Virus record (IMG/VR): IMGVR_UViG_3300008954_000025
Coordinates: 23,893 to 87,892 of that record
Direction: 5' to 3' (one strand)
Length of the DNA: 64,000 nt
From: a virus
Made by a program: the position numbers and the translations under genes. How positions within the stretch are numbered: the stretch's first letter is position 1; the number at the start of each line of letters is the position of its first letter. Shown in pieces: positions 40,503 through 47,187 of this stretch. The notes beneath the pieces are model-generated. The model saw only the letters and a program-made list of their open reading frames with translations. It made no database searches and was not told the DNA's origin.

Positions 40503-40726
40503 GACTCCTCCAGTCGGATGGCGATGCTGCCGCCCGGCAGCTGCTCGAGGAAAGCGAGCAGCTGCTCTTGGTCCTCCGGGACCGTGAAGTCGACGATGTA
40601 CTCGGTGCCGTCATCGTCCTCGAAGGCGGCGCGGGTGCGGACCGTGCCTGGTGCGTCTGTCCACGCCTGCAGGTCTACGGGCTGCATGTGCGCGTCGAAC
40701 CACTCGCCCTCGTCCTTGCCGATCAT
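40499..40726 (-). CDS. Unknown small acidic protein
   Basis: A 75-residue protein from ATG 40726, overlapping the TSCPD gene's stop by 4 nt and the next gene by 4 nt. It reads MIGKDEGEWFDAHMQPVDLQ, AWTDAPGTVRTRAAFEDDDG, TEYIVDFTVPEDQEQLLAFL and ends GSIAIRLEES. It appears as a small acidic alpha/beta fold. Function unknown; it could be a host-takeover or inhibitor protein. Confidence 0.5.
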   Translation of the reverse strand: MIGKDEGEWFDAHMQPVDLQAWTDAPGTVRTRAAFEDDDGTEYIVDFTVPEDQEQLLAFLEQLPGGSIAIRLEES

Positions 40727-41433
40727 GGCGTCCTCGCTGTGGCCTCGTCCGTCCCTACGTGCGTGAGGTCCGGCTCCGGCTCCCACGCGCGCACGCCGGC
40801 GTCGTGCCCGAACCGCAGCACCAGCCAGTGGAACATGTAGTCGACGACCGAGGTCGCCGTGCCGATCTCCGACCCGGTAGCGACGCCCTGCGGCTCGAAC
40901 CGCGTGAACCGGAACTTGTCGGCGATGGTGTCGATCGAGACGCCGAACTGCAGCAGCAGGCTCGTCAGCTTGGCGATGGTGTCCATCAGCCCGCGCACGG
41001 TGGAGCCCGCCTTGGACATCGTGACGAACACCTCGGCCGGCGAGCGGTCGCTGTACAGGCCGACGTTGATATAGCCCTCGTGACCGCCCACCGCGAACTT
41101 GTGGTTGATGCTCTCGCGCTCCGGCGGGAGCTTACGTCGCACGGGCCCGAGCCCTTGAACGAACACGGGCAGCCACGTATCCAGGTCCGGGTGCAGCCCG
41201 GCCGGGAACGCGGCTGGGTAGCCGGTCAGGGCCAGGCGCTCGTGGATGCGGTCTCCGATCGCGCGGGGCAGCGCGTCCCCGTCGTGCCGGATCTTGATCG
41301 GCGGCGGCACCGCGGGCGGCACTGGCGGTTCGCTGTCGTGCTGCTCGATGTGGTCAGCGAGCGCCCGAAGGAACCCGGTGACCGGGGTCGGTACAGGGCC
41401 GAACTGTGTGGTGTCCTCGTTCTTGACCTGCAC
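40723..41433 (-). CDS. Stand-alone TSCPD-domain protein (class II ribonucleotide reductase C-terminal domain)
   Basis: A 236-residue protein from GTG 41433, with a Shine-Dalgarno GGAGG inside the end of the upstream gene. After a Pro-rich N-terminus, residues about 100-215 match the C-terminal TSCPD domain of B12-dependent ribonucleotide reductases: RRKLPPERESINHKF, VGGHEGYINVGLYSDRSPAE, VFVTMSKAGSTVRGLMDTIA, LLLQFGVSIDTIADKFRFTR and VVDYMFHWLVLRFG. The catalytic reductase barrel is absent here. In full enzymes this domain is accessory, and separate copies occur in bacteria and phages. It may bind a host reductase or act on RNA/DNA. Deoxynucleotide metabolism is the best guess. Confidence 0.8.
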   Translation of the reverse strand: MQVKNEDTTQFGPVPTPVTGFLRALADHIEQHDSEPPVPPAVPPPIKIRHDGDALPRAIGDRIHERLALTGYPAAFPAGLHPDLDTWLPVFVQGLGPVRRKLPPERESINHKFAVGGHEGYINVGLYSDRSPAEVFVTMSKAGSTVRGLMDTIAKLTSLLLQFGVSIDTIADKFRFTRFEPQGVATGSEIGTATSVVDYMFHWLVLRFGHDAGVRAWEPEPDLTHVGTDEATARTP

Positions 41434-41434
41434 T

Positions 41435-44209
41435 TCAGCCTCCCACCCGGATCACGTTCCATGACGCCGGAATGTCTTCCACGTGGTCGATGCGCGCGGC
41501 GGGCCACGCCGCGAAGACCTGATCGACGGTGCCGTCGGCGACGCGCGCCTCGATCTGCTGCAACATGGCTTGCAGGTTGTCCGGCTCCAGCATGGCGAGA
41601 TCCTCGTCGTCGAGGAGCAGCATCCGTGTCGGCGCGTCCTCGGTCCACGCGAGCGCGAGCGCTACGATGATGGACGCCTTCTCGCTGCCGCACATCGTGT
41701 GACGGCTGTGCGCGCGATCATCGTCGCCGACGATGCGCCACTCACACTGCTTATCTGACAGCGCGAGCCGGGCCGCGAACCCGTCGGGCATGTACTTGTT
41801 GACCGCGGTCTCTGCGCGCTTCTTCGTCTTGCGGAGAGCAGCGGTCATCGCCTTCTTCGCCTCGGTCTTCAGCGTCTTGGCTGTGTCGGCCCGCCGCCGC
41901 AGGACGCGGACGTCGGTCTCCATGCGCTCGAGGTTCATGCGCGACGCCTCGGCGTTCCGGAGCTGGCCGATCTGCGTCTCGATCTCGGCGCTGGCTGGCC
42001 CCGCGTAGTCCGCCATGTCTCCGAGCGCGCCGCGCAGCGCGTCGATGCTCGCCTCCACGCGGTGCGCCTCGGTCTTGAGCTTGGCGCGGTCATGCTGCGC
42101 CGTCGCGACGCGCTGCTGGGCCGTCGCGACGAGCTGGGCGCTCTCGTCGACGGCGGTCTGTGCCTCCTTGCGCTTCACATCCGCGTTGTACGCCGACGCC
42201 TCCGCGTTGTTCTTCCGGATCGCGACGAGCGCTTGGACCTGCGCGATGCGCGCTGTCCAGTCGATGCCGCAGGTCGCGCAGAACGGGCACGGCGTGGCTG
42301 CAGGGTCCGGCTGCCCCATGACGCGTTCCAGCAGTGCGTGTGCATCGAGCGCGCGTTGGTACTTGTCCTGCTCCTCCGCGGCCTCGTCCAGCATCTGCTG
42401 CGCATCGGCGAGGATCTTCTCCGCCACCACGCCAGCTCGGTCCCGCGCTTCCTGCAGACGCGTGAGGTCCGCCTCGGCCGCTTCGCACTCGGCGATGATC
42501 GCTTCCGCGCGAGGCTGAATGTCCGCCATCTGTTGCTCGGCGACGACCAGGCTCGCGCGGTTGCTCGCTTGCTGCTCGAACGCTCGGGCCTTGTCCCGCT
42601 GCGCTTCGAGCTCGGGTAGGAGCTCGACGCCGGCGAGGTCGAACGCGATGTCGCGTGCAGTCTCGAGATCGCGCTCCTTGCCGTTCGCTTCGGTGTTGGC
42701 GGCGCGCTGCGCCCGGTCGAACCAACCCTGCATCCCTGCGAGGATCTCGGCGGCTGGCTTCTGCTCGATCGCGGAGGCGATGAGCGCGTCGGCGGACACG
42801 AGTGACTGCACGCCAGCGACGGCCGCGATGGCCTCGCACCACAGATTGAGCTGCTGCTCGTCGAGCGCCTTCGGTACCGGGATCGTCTTGAGCCCGCCGA
42901 AGCGGGTCATGATCGTCTCGCGCGCCTTCTCGGCGCTCTTGCTGAGGAGGTCCCGCAGCGACACGGAGGGCAGCACGTGCTCGTAGCCGCTGACGCGCTG
43001 CGCGAGGTCTGGCGAGAACGTCGGCGCGCCGGGGAGCTTCTTGCCTGCCTCGGCTGAGTACGCCGCGGTGTGCGCTCCGTTGCTCAGCTCCGTCGACAGG
43101 TGCTTCACGCCGTCCGGCGTGAACTCGACGACGTCCTTGCCGTGCACCAAGCCGGGGAGCTTGCCGGTCCACGCGAGGCGGACCGCCTCGATGCCGGCGC
43201 TCTTGCCCTTGCGGTTGCCGCCGACGAAGATGTTGAGCGGTCCCAGCTCTGCTGTGATCGGGACCTTCACGTTGGCGTTCAGCCTGTCGAAGCGGACGGG
43301 CGATTTGGGGGTGGCGGGTGTCGTTCTTCTCGTTGCCATGGCACGGGCTCCTGGTTCTGCGTCGACGAGCAACTCGGTGATGCGTCCCCGATGCTTCGGG
43401 TCGGCGGCGACGTTGCGGTCGACGGTGAGTTGACGAGCCTCGGCGGCAGGCCAGTGTTCGGCCAGCCATTGCTCGACGGTCGGCTCGTCGGCGTTGGAAT
43501 AGATGACACGCGCGCCGGCATCGGTCCAGCGGGCGCACTGCTTGATGAGGTCTGTTTGGTCGTCGGCCGTGAAGCCTTCGGCCGTGTAGCTGACGAACCC
43601 GCCCTTGCCCCAGTACGGCGGGTCGAGGTAGGCGACGTCGTCCTTGCCCAGCTCGTACTCACGGTCGAACGCGCGGAAGTCGAGGCACTGAATGTCTACG
43701 CCGGCGAGGGCGACAGCGCACGCTTCGAGGCGCTCGAGGCTCGGCAGGTTGAGCTTGCGTAGCTCCTTGGCTGGACGCGGCGGCACGTTCATCTTGCCAC
43801 TCTTGTTCACGCGCCAGAGGCTGTTGAACGCCGCCTGCCGCAAGACGAGTTGCAGGCCGCGCGAGTTGCGCCGCGTCCCGTTGAACAGGTCGCGGAGCTT
43901 GTTGTAGCAGGACTTGGCGTCCTTCGCCTCAGCGAGCATGGCGGCGTAGGTCAGCGCGGTCTCGTGCACGTTCGTTGGGTCCTGCTGCACCGCGACCAGC
44001 AAGTTGACCAGGTCCGGGTTCGCGTCGGCGAGGATGACCGTCTTGCCGTCGAGCACGCCAGCCTGCTGCGCCGCGAAGAACACCGACGCGCTGCCGCACA
44101 TCGGCTCCACGTAGCAGCCGAACTCGTCCGGGAACCGCTTGAGGATGTGCGGCGTGAGCGGACTCTTGCGACCGACGTAGTAGATGAACGGTCCAGCAGG
44201 CTCAGCCAT
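41435..44209 (-). CDS. Fusion: D12-class Dam adenine methyltransferase + Rad50/SbcC-like ATPase
   Basis: A 924-residue protein from ATG 44209. Residues 1-290 are a D12-class DNA N6-adenine methyltransferase: YYVGRKSPLTPHILKRF, YVEPMCGSASVFFA and the catalytic DPPYWGKGG at 196-204. Residues 291-924 form an SMC/Rad50-type ATPase: Walker A GGNRKGKS 330-337, two long coiled-coil arms (about 500-630 and 660-800), a hook-like CPFCATC at 641-647, signature CGSEKAS at 840-846 and Walker B LLLDDED 864-870. Met291 (43339) has AGGAG 8 nt upstream, so the ATPase could also be made alone. The downstream gene is TSCPD, the upstream a small protein overlapping by 8 nt. The combination suggests methylation-linked DNA repair, recombination or protection. 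Confidence 0.85.
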   Translation of the reverse strand: MAEPAGPFIYYVGRKSPLTPHILKRFPDEFGCYVEPMCGSASVFFAAQQAGVLDGKTVILADANPDLVNLLVAVQQDPTNVHETALTYAAMLAEAKDAKSCYNKLRDLFNGTRRNSRGLQLVLRQAAFNSLWRVNKSGKMNVPPRPAKELRKLNLPSLERLEACAVALAGVDIQCLDFRAFDREYELGKDDVAYLDPPYWGKGGFVSYTAEGFTADDQTDLIKQCARWTDAGARVIYSNADEPTVEQWLAEHWPAAEARQLTVDRNVAADPKHRGRITELLVDAEPGARAMATRRTTPATPKSPVRFDRLNANVKVPITAELGPLNIFVGGNRKGKSAGIEAVRLAWTGKLPGLVHGKDVVEFTPDGVKHLSTELSNGAHTAAYSAEAGKKLPGAPTFSPDLAQRVSGYEHVLPSVSLRDLLSKSAEKARETIMTRFGGLKTIPVPKALDEQQLNLWCEAIAAVAGVQSLVSADALIASAIEQKPAAEILAGMQGWFDRAQRAANTEANGKERDLETARDIAFDLAGVELLPELEAQRDKARAFEQQASNRASLVVAEQQMADIQPRAEAIIAECEAAEADLTRLQEARDRAGVVAEKILADAQQMLDEAAEEQDKYQRALDAHALLERVMGQPDPAATPCPFCATCGIDWTARIAQVQALVAIRKNNAEASAYNADVKRKEAQTAVDESAQLVATAQQRVATAQHDRAKLKTEAHRVEASIDALRGALGDMADYAGPASAEIETQIGQLRNAEASRMNLERMETDVRVLRRRADTAKTLKTEAKKAMTAALRKTKKRAETAVNKYMPDGFAARLALSDKQCEWRIVGDDDRAHSRHTMCGSEKASIIVALALAWTEDAPTRMLLLDDEDLAMLEPDNLQAMLQQIEARVADGTVDQVFAAWPAARIDHVEDIPASWNVIRVGG
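43337..43354 (-). promoter_or_regulatory. Internal ribosome-binding site and ATG within the Dam-Rad50 gene
   Basis: On the - strand CAGGAG is followed after 8 nt (CCCGTGCC) by ATG 43339, in the same frame as the fusion. This is exactly where the methyltransferase domain ends and the ATPase domain begins. It would allow a 634-residue ATPase to be translated independently. Confidence 0.5.
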
Positions 44210-44504
44210 CGCCGGCCTCGAATGGTGCGTGCGCGGCGCAAGCTCCGTTGCCGTTGAGCGGACAGGTGCAGATGAGCCGGTACACGCGCCCGAAGCGCGA
44301 GTCGTCGACGATCTCGGCATGGCCCGCGTTGATGTACAGCCGGAGCAGGCGGCGGTCGATCACGCCGAACTTGCTGGTCTTGACGCAGCCGTTCGCCGAG
44401 CTCTGGATGCGCGGGATGACCTTGAGCGCTGCCAGGAGCATCTTCGCCCGCGCTGGCGCGTCCATCTTCGCGACCTCCTCGGCGACCTTGTGCGGGTACT
44501 TCAT
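44202..44504 (-). CDS. Unknown 100-residue protein, possible winged-helix
   Basis: Starts ATG 44504 (ATGA overlap; GGAAGG upstream). It reads MKYPHKVAEEVAKMDAPARA, KMLLAALKVIPRIQSSANGC, KFGVIDRRLLRLYINAGHAE, VYRLICTCPLNGNGACAAHA. Helix-helix-strand with an R-R-L-L-R-L-Y helix could be a small winged helix; C-T-C and C-A-A-H could bind zinc. No family is recognised. It overlaps the Dam-Rad50 gene by 8 nt. Confidence 0.5.
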   Translation of the reverse strand: MKYPHKVAEEVAKMDAPARAKMLLAALKVIPRIQSSANGCVKTSKFGVIDRRLLRLYINAGHAEIVDDSRFGRVYRLICTCPLNGNGACAAHAPFEAGDG

Positions 44505-44698
44505 CCGAGCCCTTCCTTCTCCGCCCACCACCGCTCGACCACGACCTTGCCCGTCGCGTTGTCCTTGTCGTCGTAGACCTCGCTGTCGTCGTGAATGACG
44601 GTCTTCGGGATCCAGATCGACTTGTTGCAGTCGACGAGCTGGATCAGCAGCGCCTTCTTCGTTGCACGGCGCACCGTGCCCTTGCCCAGCGCCGGCAT
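44501..44698 (-). CDS. Unknown small basic protein
   Basis: A 65-residue protein from ATG 44698 (TGATG overlap). It reads MPALGKGTVRRATKKALLIQ, LVDCNKSIWIPKTVIHDDSE and GKVVVERWWAEKEGLG. Alternating strands with K-x-I-W-I-P-K suggest a small SH3/KOW-like barrel, often seen in phage nucleic-acid-associated proteins. Function not known. Confidence 0.5.
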   Translation of the reverse strand: MPALGKGTVRRATKKALLIQLVDCNKSIWIPKTVIHDDSEVYDDKDNATGKVVVERWWAEKEGLG

Positions 44699-45858
44699 CA
44701 GTTCGGCTCCTGCGCCTTGATCGGCGCGCCGTTCAGCGCGGCTTCGATGCGGCCCTGCTCCTGCACACGCTCCAGTTCCGCTGCGGCGACCGCGTGCCCA
44801 GCCTGCCGGAGCAGCGCGACGGCGACGGTGCGGGCGACGCTGTCGGCGATGCCGAGCGTCGTAGGTGATGCCGCGCCGAGCTGTCCCTGGCCGCTGCCGA
44901 TCAGCGCGCCGATAGCCGCGGCCTTGAACGCGCCCTCGCGGCTGGAGCCTTCGCCCCAGCGCTCGCGCGCGTACTTCTCGACCGTGCCCATGATCCGCGT
45001 CGCCTCGGCCGCGACCGCGTTGGTCGCCGTCTGCAAGACGTCTTGCAACTCGACACCGTGCAGCGGCGGCTCCAGTGCGGTCAACGCTTCGAGCGTCAGC
45101 GCGACCTGGTGCCGGTTGACGACGAGCGGAGAGCTGGACACCGGAGCTTCGGGCGCCGTGTCACAGCTGCCGCGGGCGACCTCGGCCTCGAAGGTCTTCT
45201 TCTCCTCCTCGTACGCCGCCTGTGCAGCGTTCTCGGCCTCGAGTTGCCCAGCGAACTTCACGAGGATGATCTCGCCTTGGTCGTCGATGACGACGCCCTC
45301 GCCGATGCTGCCTTCATCCGCGCGCACGAACACGAACGCGCCCTCCTCGTACTTGTCGAGCTGCGTCGGCGGCTCGACGTCGGCGGTCGAGCCTGGCTTA
45401 CGATTGTCTCGGGCGCGCTGCTCGACGAGCGCTGGCGGAAGGCCGGCCCAGTACGTCGGGGCGACGTACTCTTCGGACGCCTCCTCGCTCGCCATGACGC
45501 CGAACTCGTTCCACACCTCGGCGTACGACACGGCCTCGTCGACGTGTGGCGTGAGCCAGTCGATGAGCGCCATCGCCGCTTTCGCCTCGTCGCCGCGCAT
45601 CTTGATCGACGGGTCCATCTTGTAGTGCCGCCGGCCTTCCTCGTCCGTGCTCGCCTCGGCATTGTCGATGCCCGCACACAACAGCGTGGGCCAGCGCTCC
45701 GAGAAGTCCGTGAACAGCGCGTGCTCCGGGAGCTGCAAGTCAGCTTGCGCTGCCGGGTCGGCGCCGGGGTCGGTCATGAAGTTGACCAGCTCGATGACTT
45801 CGGTGGGCGTGTCCGCCTTGAGTCGGAAGTCGAGGGTGATGTCGAGGTAGTGTCCCAC
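44698..45858 (-). CDS. Unknown 386-residue early protein
   Basis: Starts GTG 45858 (TAGTG overlap). The N-terminal ~130 residues begin HYLDITLDFRLKADTPTEVI and contain aromatic motifs (FSERWPTLLCAGIDN; EVWNEFGVMASEEASEEYVA). The centre has GAFVFVRADEGSIGEGVVID and IILVKFAGQLEAENAAQAAY. The C-terminal 130 residues are helical (LTLEALTALEPPLHGVELQD; YARERWGEGSSREGAFKAAA). It carries two dyad copies (45033 and 45735). No family is recognised. The last domain has the look of phage dNTP- or host-interaction proteins with helical bundles, but this is unsupported. Confidence 0.5.
   Translation of the reverse strand: MGHYLDITLDFRLKADTPTEVIELVNFMTDPGADPAAQADLQLPEHALFTDFSERWPTLLCAGIDNAEASTDEEGRRHYKMDPSIKMRGDEAKAAMALIDWLTPHVDEAVSYAEVWNEFGVMASEEASEEYVAPTYWAGLPPALVEQRARDNRKPGSTADVEPPTQLDKYEEGAFVFVRADEGSIGEGVVIDDQGEIILVKFAGQLEAENAAQAAYEEEKKTFEAEVARGSCDTAPEAPVSSSPLVVNRHQVALTLEALTALEPPLHGVELQDVLQTATNAVAAEATRIMGTVEKYARERWGEGSSREGAFKAAAIGALIGSGQGQLGAASPTTLGIADSVARTVAVALLRQAGHAVAAAELERVQEQGRIEAALNGAPIKAQEPN
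45033..45046. repeat. GCAAG-N4-CTTGC dyad, copy 3
   Basis: GCAAG 45033-45037, spacer ACGT, CTTGC 45042-45046; with T45032/A45047 it is a perfect 16-bp palindrome. On the coding (-) strand the codons are TTG CAA GAC GTC TTG, with low-GC Leu and Gln codons at the arms. Confidence 0.75.
45735..45748. repeat. GCAAG-N4-CTTGC dyad, copy 4
   Basis: GCAAG 45735-45739, spacer TCAG, CTTGC 45744-45748, in the same gene as copy 3. The codons on the - strand are GCG CAA GCT GAC TTG CAG, again CAA and TTG. Confidence 0.65.
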
Positions 45859-46181
45859 TAGTTCTCTCCTATCGTTCGGTACTCGATGGTGCAGCCGGAG
45901 CCGACGGCGTGGTCGATGCCGTACTGCATGCCGCCGCTGATGCCGTAGTCGGTGTACACGACGATGACGTGCGCGGCGCCCTGCCAGGCGAAGCCGGCGT
46001 GGATGCCGGTCTCGCGCTCGACGGGATCGGCGTCGTCGAGCACGCCGGGTTGCGTGTACAGGCCGTGACTGGCGAACGGCGCCTCGCCGCGCCGCAAGCA
46101 GTCGTGCATGCAGCGCCGCAGGTATGTCAGGTTCCGCTCCACGTCGCCGGCGTACGGCGACTCGATGATGACGCGCTTCAT
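45858..46181 (-). CDS. Nucleoside 2-deoxyribosyltransferase-like (DUF7768-type) protein
   Basis: A 107-residue protein from ATG 46181 with GGAG upstream. It reads MKRVIIESPYAGDVERNLTY, LRRCMHDCLRRGEAPFASHG, LYTQPGVLDD, ETGIHAGFAWQGAAHVIVVY, TDYGISGGMQYGIDHAVG. Short proteins of this type, with S-P-Y-x-G-D and G-x-x-x-G-I-x-x-A, are common in phages and have a Rossmann fold like nucleoside 2-deoxyribosyltransferases or DprA/LOG-like domains. Possible role in nucleotide salvage or in binding nucleotides. Activity unproven. Confidence 0.6.
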   Translation of the reverse strand: MKRVIIESPYAGDVERNLTYLRRCMHDCLRRGEAPFASHGLYTQPGVLDDADPVERETGIHAGFAWQGAAHVIVVYTDYGISGGMQYGIDHAVGSGCTIEYRTIGEN

Positions 46182-46465
46182 TGGTTTCTCCCTACTCCGC
46201 ACACGTGCGACCGCGAGTAGCCCAAGACGTAGCCGACGTCAGCCCACGTCATGCCCTGCGCCCGGAGCCGCTTGACCTCGGCAGCATCCACACGCGTCTT
46301 GCGGCCGGAACGCGCCGTCGAGCGCAGGCCGTTCCTGCGGGCCCAGTTCGCGATCGTCTGCCGATCGCGGACGAGCTCGTCGCCGACCTCCTGGTACGAC
46401 CGCCCCTCGGCGAGCAGCTCGACGACGCGCTCCGTCTCGTGCGGCTGCAGTTGACGATAGCTCAC
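46178..46465 (-). CDS. Helix-turn-helix protein (homeodomain-like, two HTH units)
   Basis: A 95-residue protein from ATG 46465, overlapping neighbours by 4 nt at each end. The first HTH is ETERVVELLAEGRSYQEVGD followed by RDRQTIANWARRNGL. The second is DAAEVKRLRAQGMTWADVGY followed by LGYSRSHVCGVGR. This looks like a resolvase/transposase-type tandem HTH that could bind DNA with dyad symmetry. It is a candidate regulator of the early operon, and perhaps of the dyads nearby, but this is speculation. Confidence 0.65.
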   Translation of the reverse strand: MSYRQLQPHETERVVELLAEGRSYQEVGDELVRDRQTIANWARRNGLRSTARSGRKTRVDAAEVKRLRAQGMTWADVGYVLGYSRSHVCGVGRNQ

Positions 46466-46683
46466 CTCGGCACCTCGGCCGGCGTCAGGTGCACCGCTGT
46501 GGCGTAGCGCTCGCTGATGTCCGGGTGCGCCTCGCGCCAGGCCACGAGGCGCAAGTGCGCTTGCGCGAAGGCATCGTCCAGATCGTCGGCCACGACCGGG
46601 CCAAGCATGAGGTCCGGCCTGTGCGACTGCACAGCGGGCGCCGTCGCCTCGAACATCGTCGCGCGTCCCAAGGGCAGCGTCAC
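46462..46683 (-). CDS. Unknown small protein
   Basis: A 73-residue protein from GTG 46683 (GTGA overlap with the gene before). It reads PLGRATMFEATAPAVQSHRP, LMLGPVVADDLDDAFAQAHL, RLVAWREAHPDISERYATAV. A helix with L-D-D-A-F-A-Q-A and A-W-R-E-A-H-P suggests an HTH-like helical fold. It contains dyad copy 5. Function unknown. Confidence 0.45.
   Translation of the reverse strand: MTLPLGRATMFEATAPAVQSHRPDLMLGPVVADDLDDAFAQAHLRLVAWREAHPDISERYATAVHLTPAEVPR
46551..46564. repeat. GCAAG-N4-CTTGC dyad, copy 5
   Basis: GCAAG 46551-46555, spacer TGCG, CTTGC 46560-46564, flanked C/G so the palindrome is 16 bp outside the spacer. The - strand codons are GCG CAA GCG CAC TTG CGC, with CAA and TTG at the arms. 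Confidence 0.7.
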
Positions 46684-47183
46684 GGCCTACACCCTTCGAC
46701 GGGGGTGGTCATACACACCGCTTTCGCTGGGCCTGCCTGGGGCACGGGCAGCGTATCGATGCGACGCCAGCCATCCATCGGCCCCTGCGTGAACGGAGAC
46801 CAAGGACGGACGACATCCCCCACCTGCATGTCGTTGAACTCGCGCAGCTCTCCCGTGGCGTACTCCAGGAGGATGCTGCTCTCCCGCTTCGCCTTCTGGA
46901 TCATGCGCGCCCGTGCCCCCAGATCGAATGCCGATAACGACACGACGCGACCTGCTTGCTTCCGCCTTCGTGGCGTTGGGGGCTCTGTTGCCCATCTCGT
47001 CTCCCTTGCCGCGCGTCGAGCCCTCTTCTCAGCCCGCTTCTTGGCCTTGTTGTTTCTTCGCTTCTTCCCAAGGTTGAGCGGCCCGTCGGCCTTGCTGTTG
47101 TGCGAGATCAACAACGGGATCGGCGTGTGATCGAAGTTCGGGTGGGTTGGGGTGGTGACGTCCAGGTCTTCTTCGGGTTCCAT
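46680..47183 (-). CDS. Unknown basic protein downstream of DNA polymerase
   Basis: A 167-residue protein from ATG 47183, using AAGGA near the end of the polymerase gene; the polymerase stop is 5 nt away. It has an acidic start (MEPEEDLDVTTPTHP) and a strongly basic middle (LGKKRRNNKAKKRAEKRARR, AARETRW). A beta-rich end (LLEYATGELREFNDMQVGDV; WRRIDTLPVPQAGPAKAV) follows. The basic stretch could bind DNA. No recognised domain. Confidence 0.5.
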   Translation of the reverse strand: MEPEEDLDVTTPTHPNFDHTPIPLLISHNSKADGPLNLGKKRRNNKAKKRAEKRARRAARETRWATEPPTPRRRKQAGRVVSLSAFDLGARARMIQKAKRESSILLEYATGELREFNDMQVGDVVRPWSPFTQGPMDGWRRIDTLPVPQAGPAKAVCMTTPVEGCRP

Positions 47184-47187
47184 CTTG

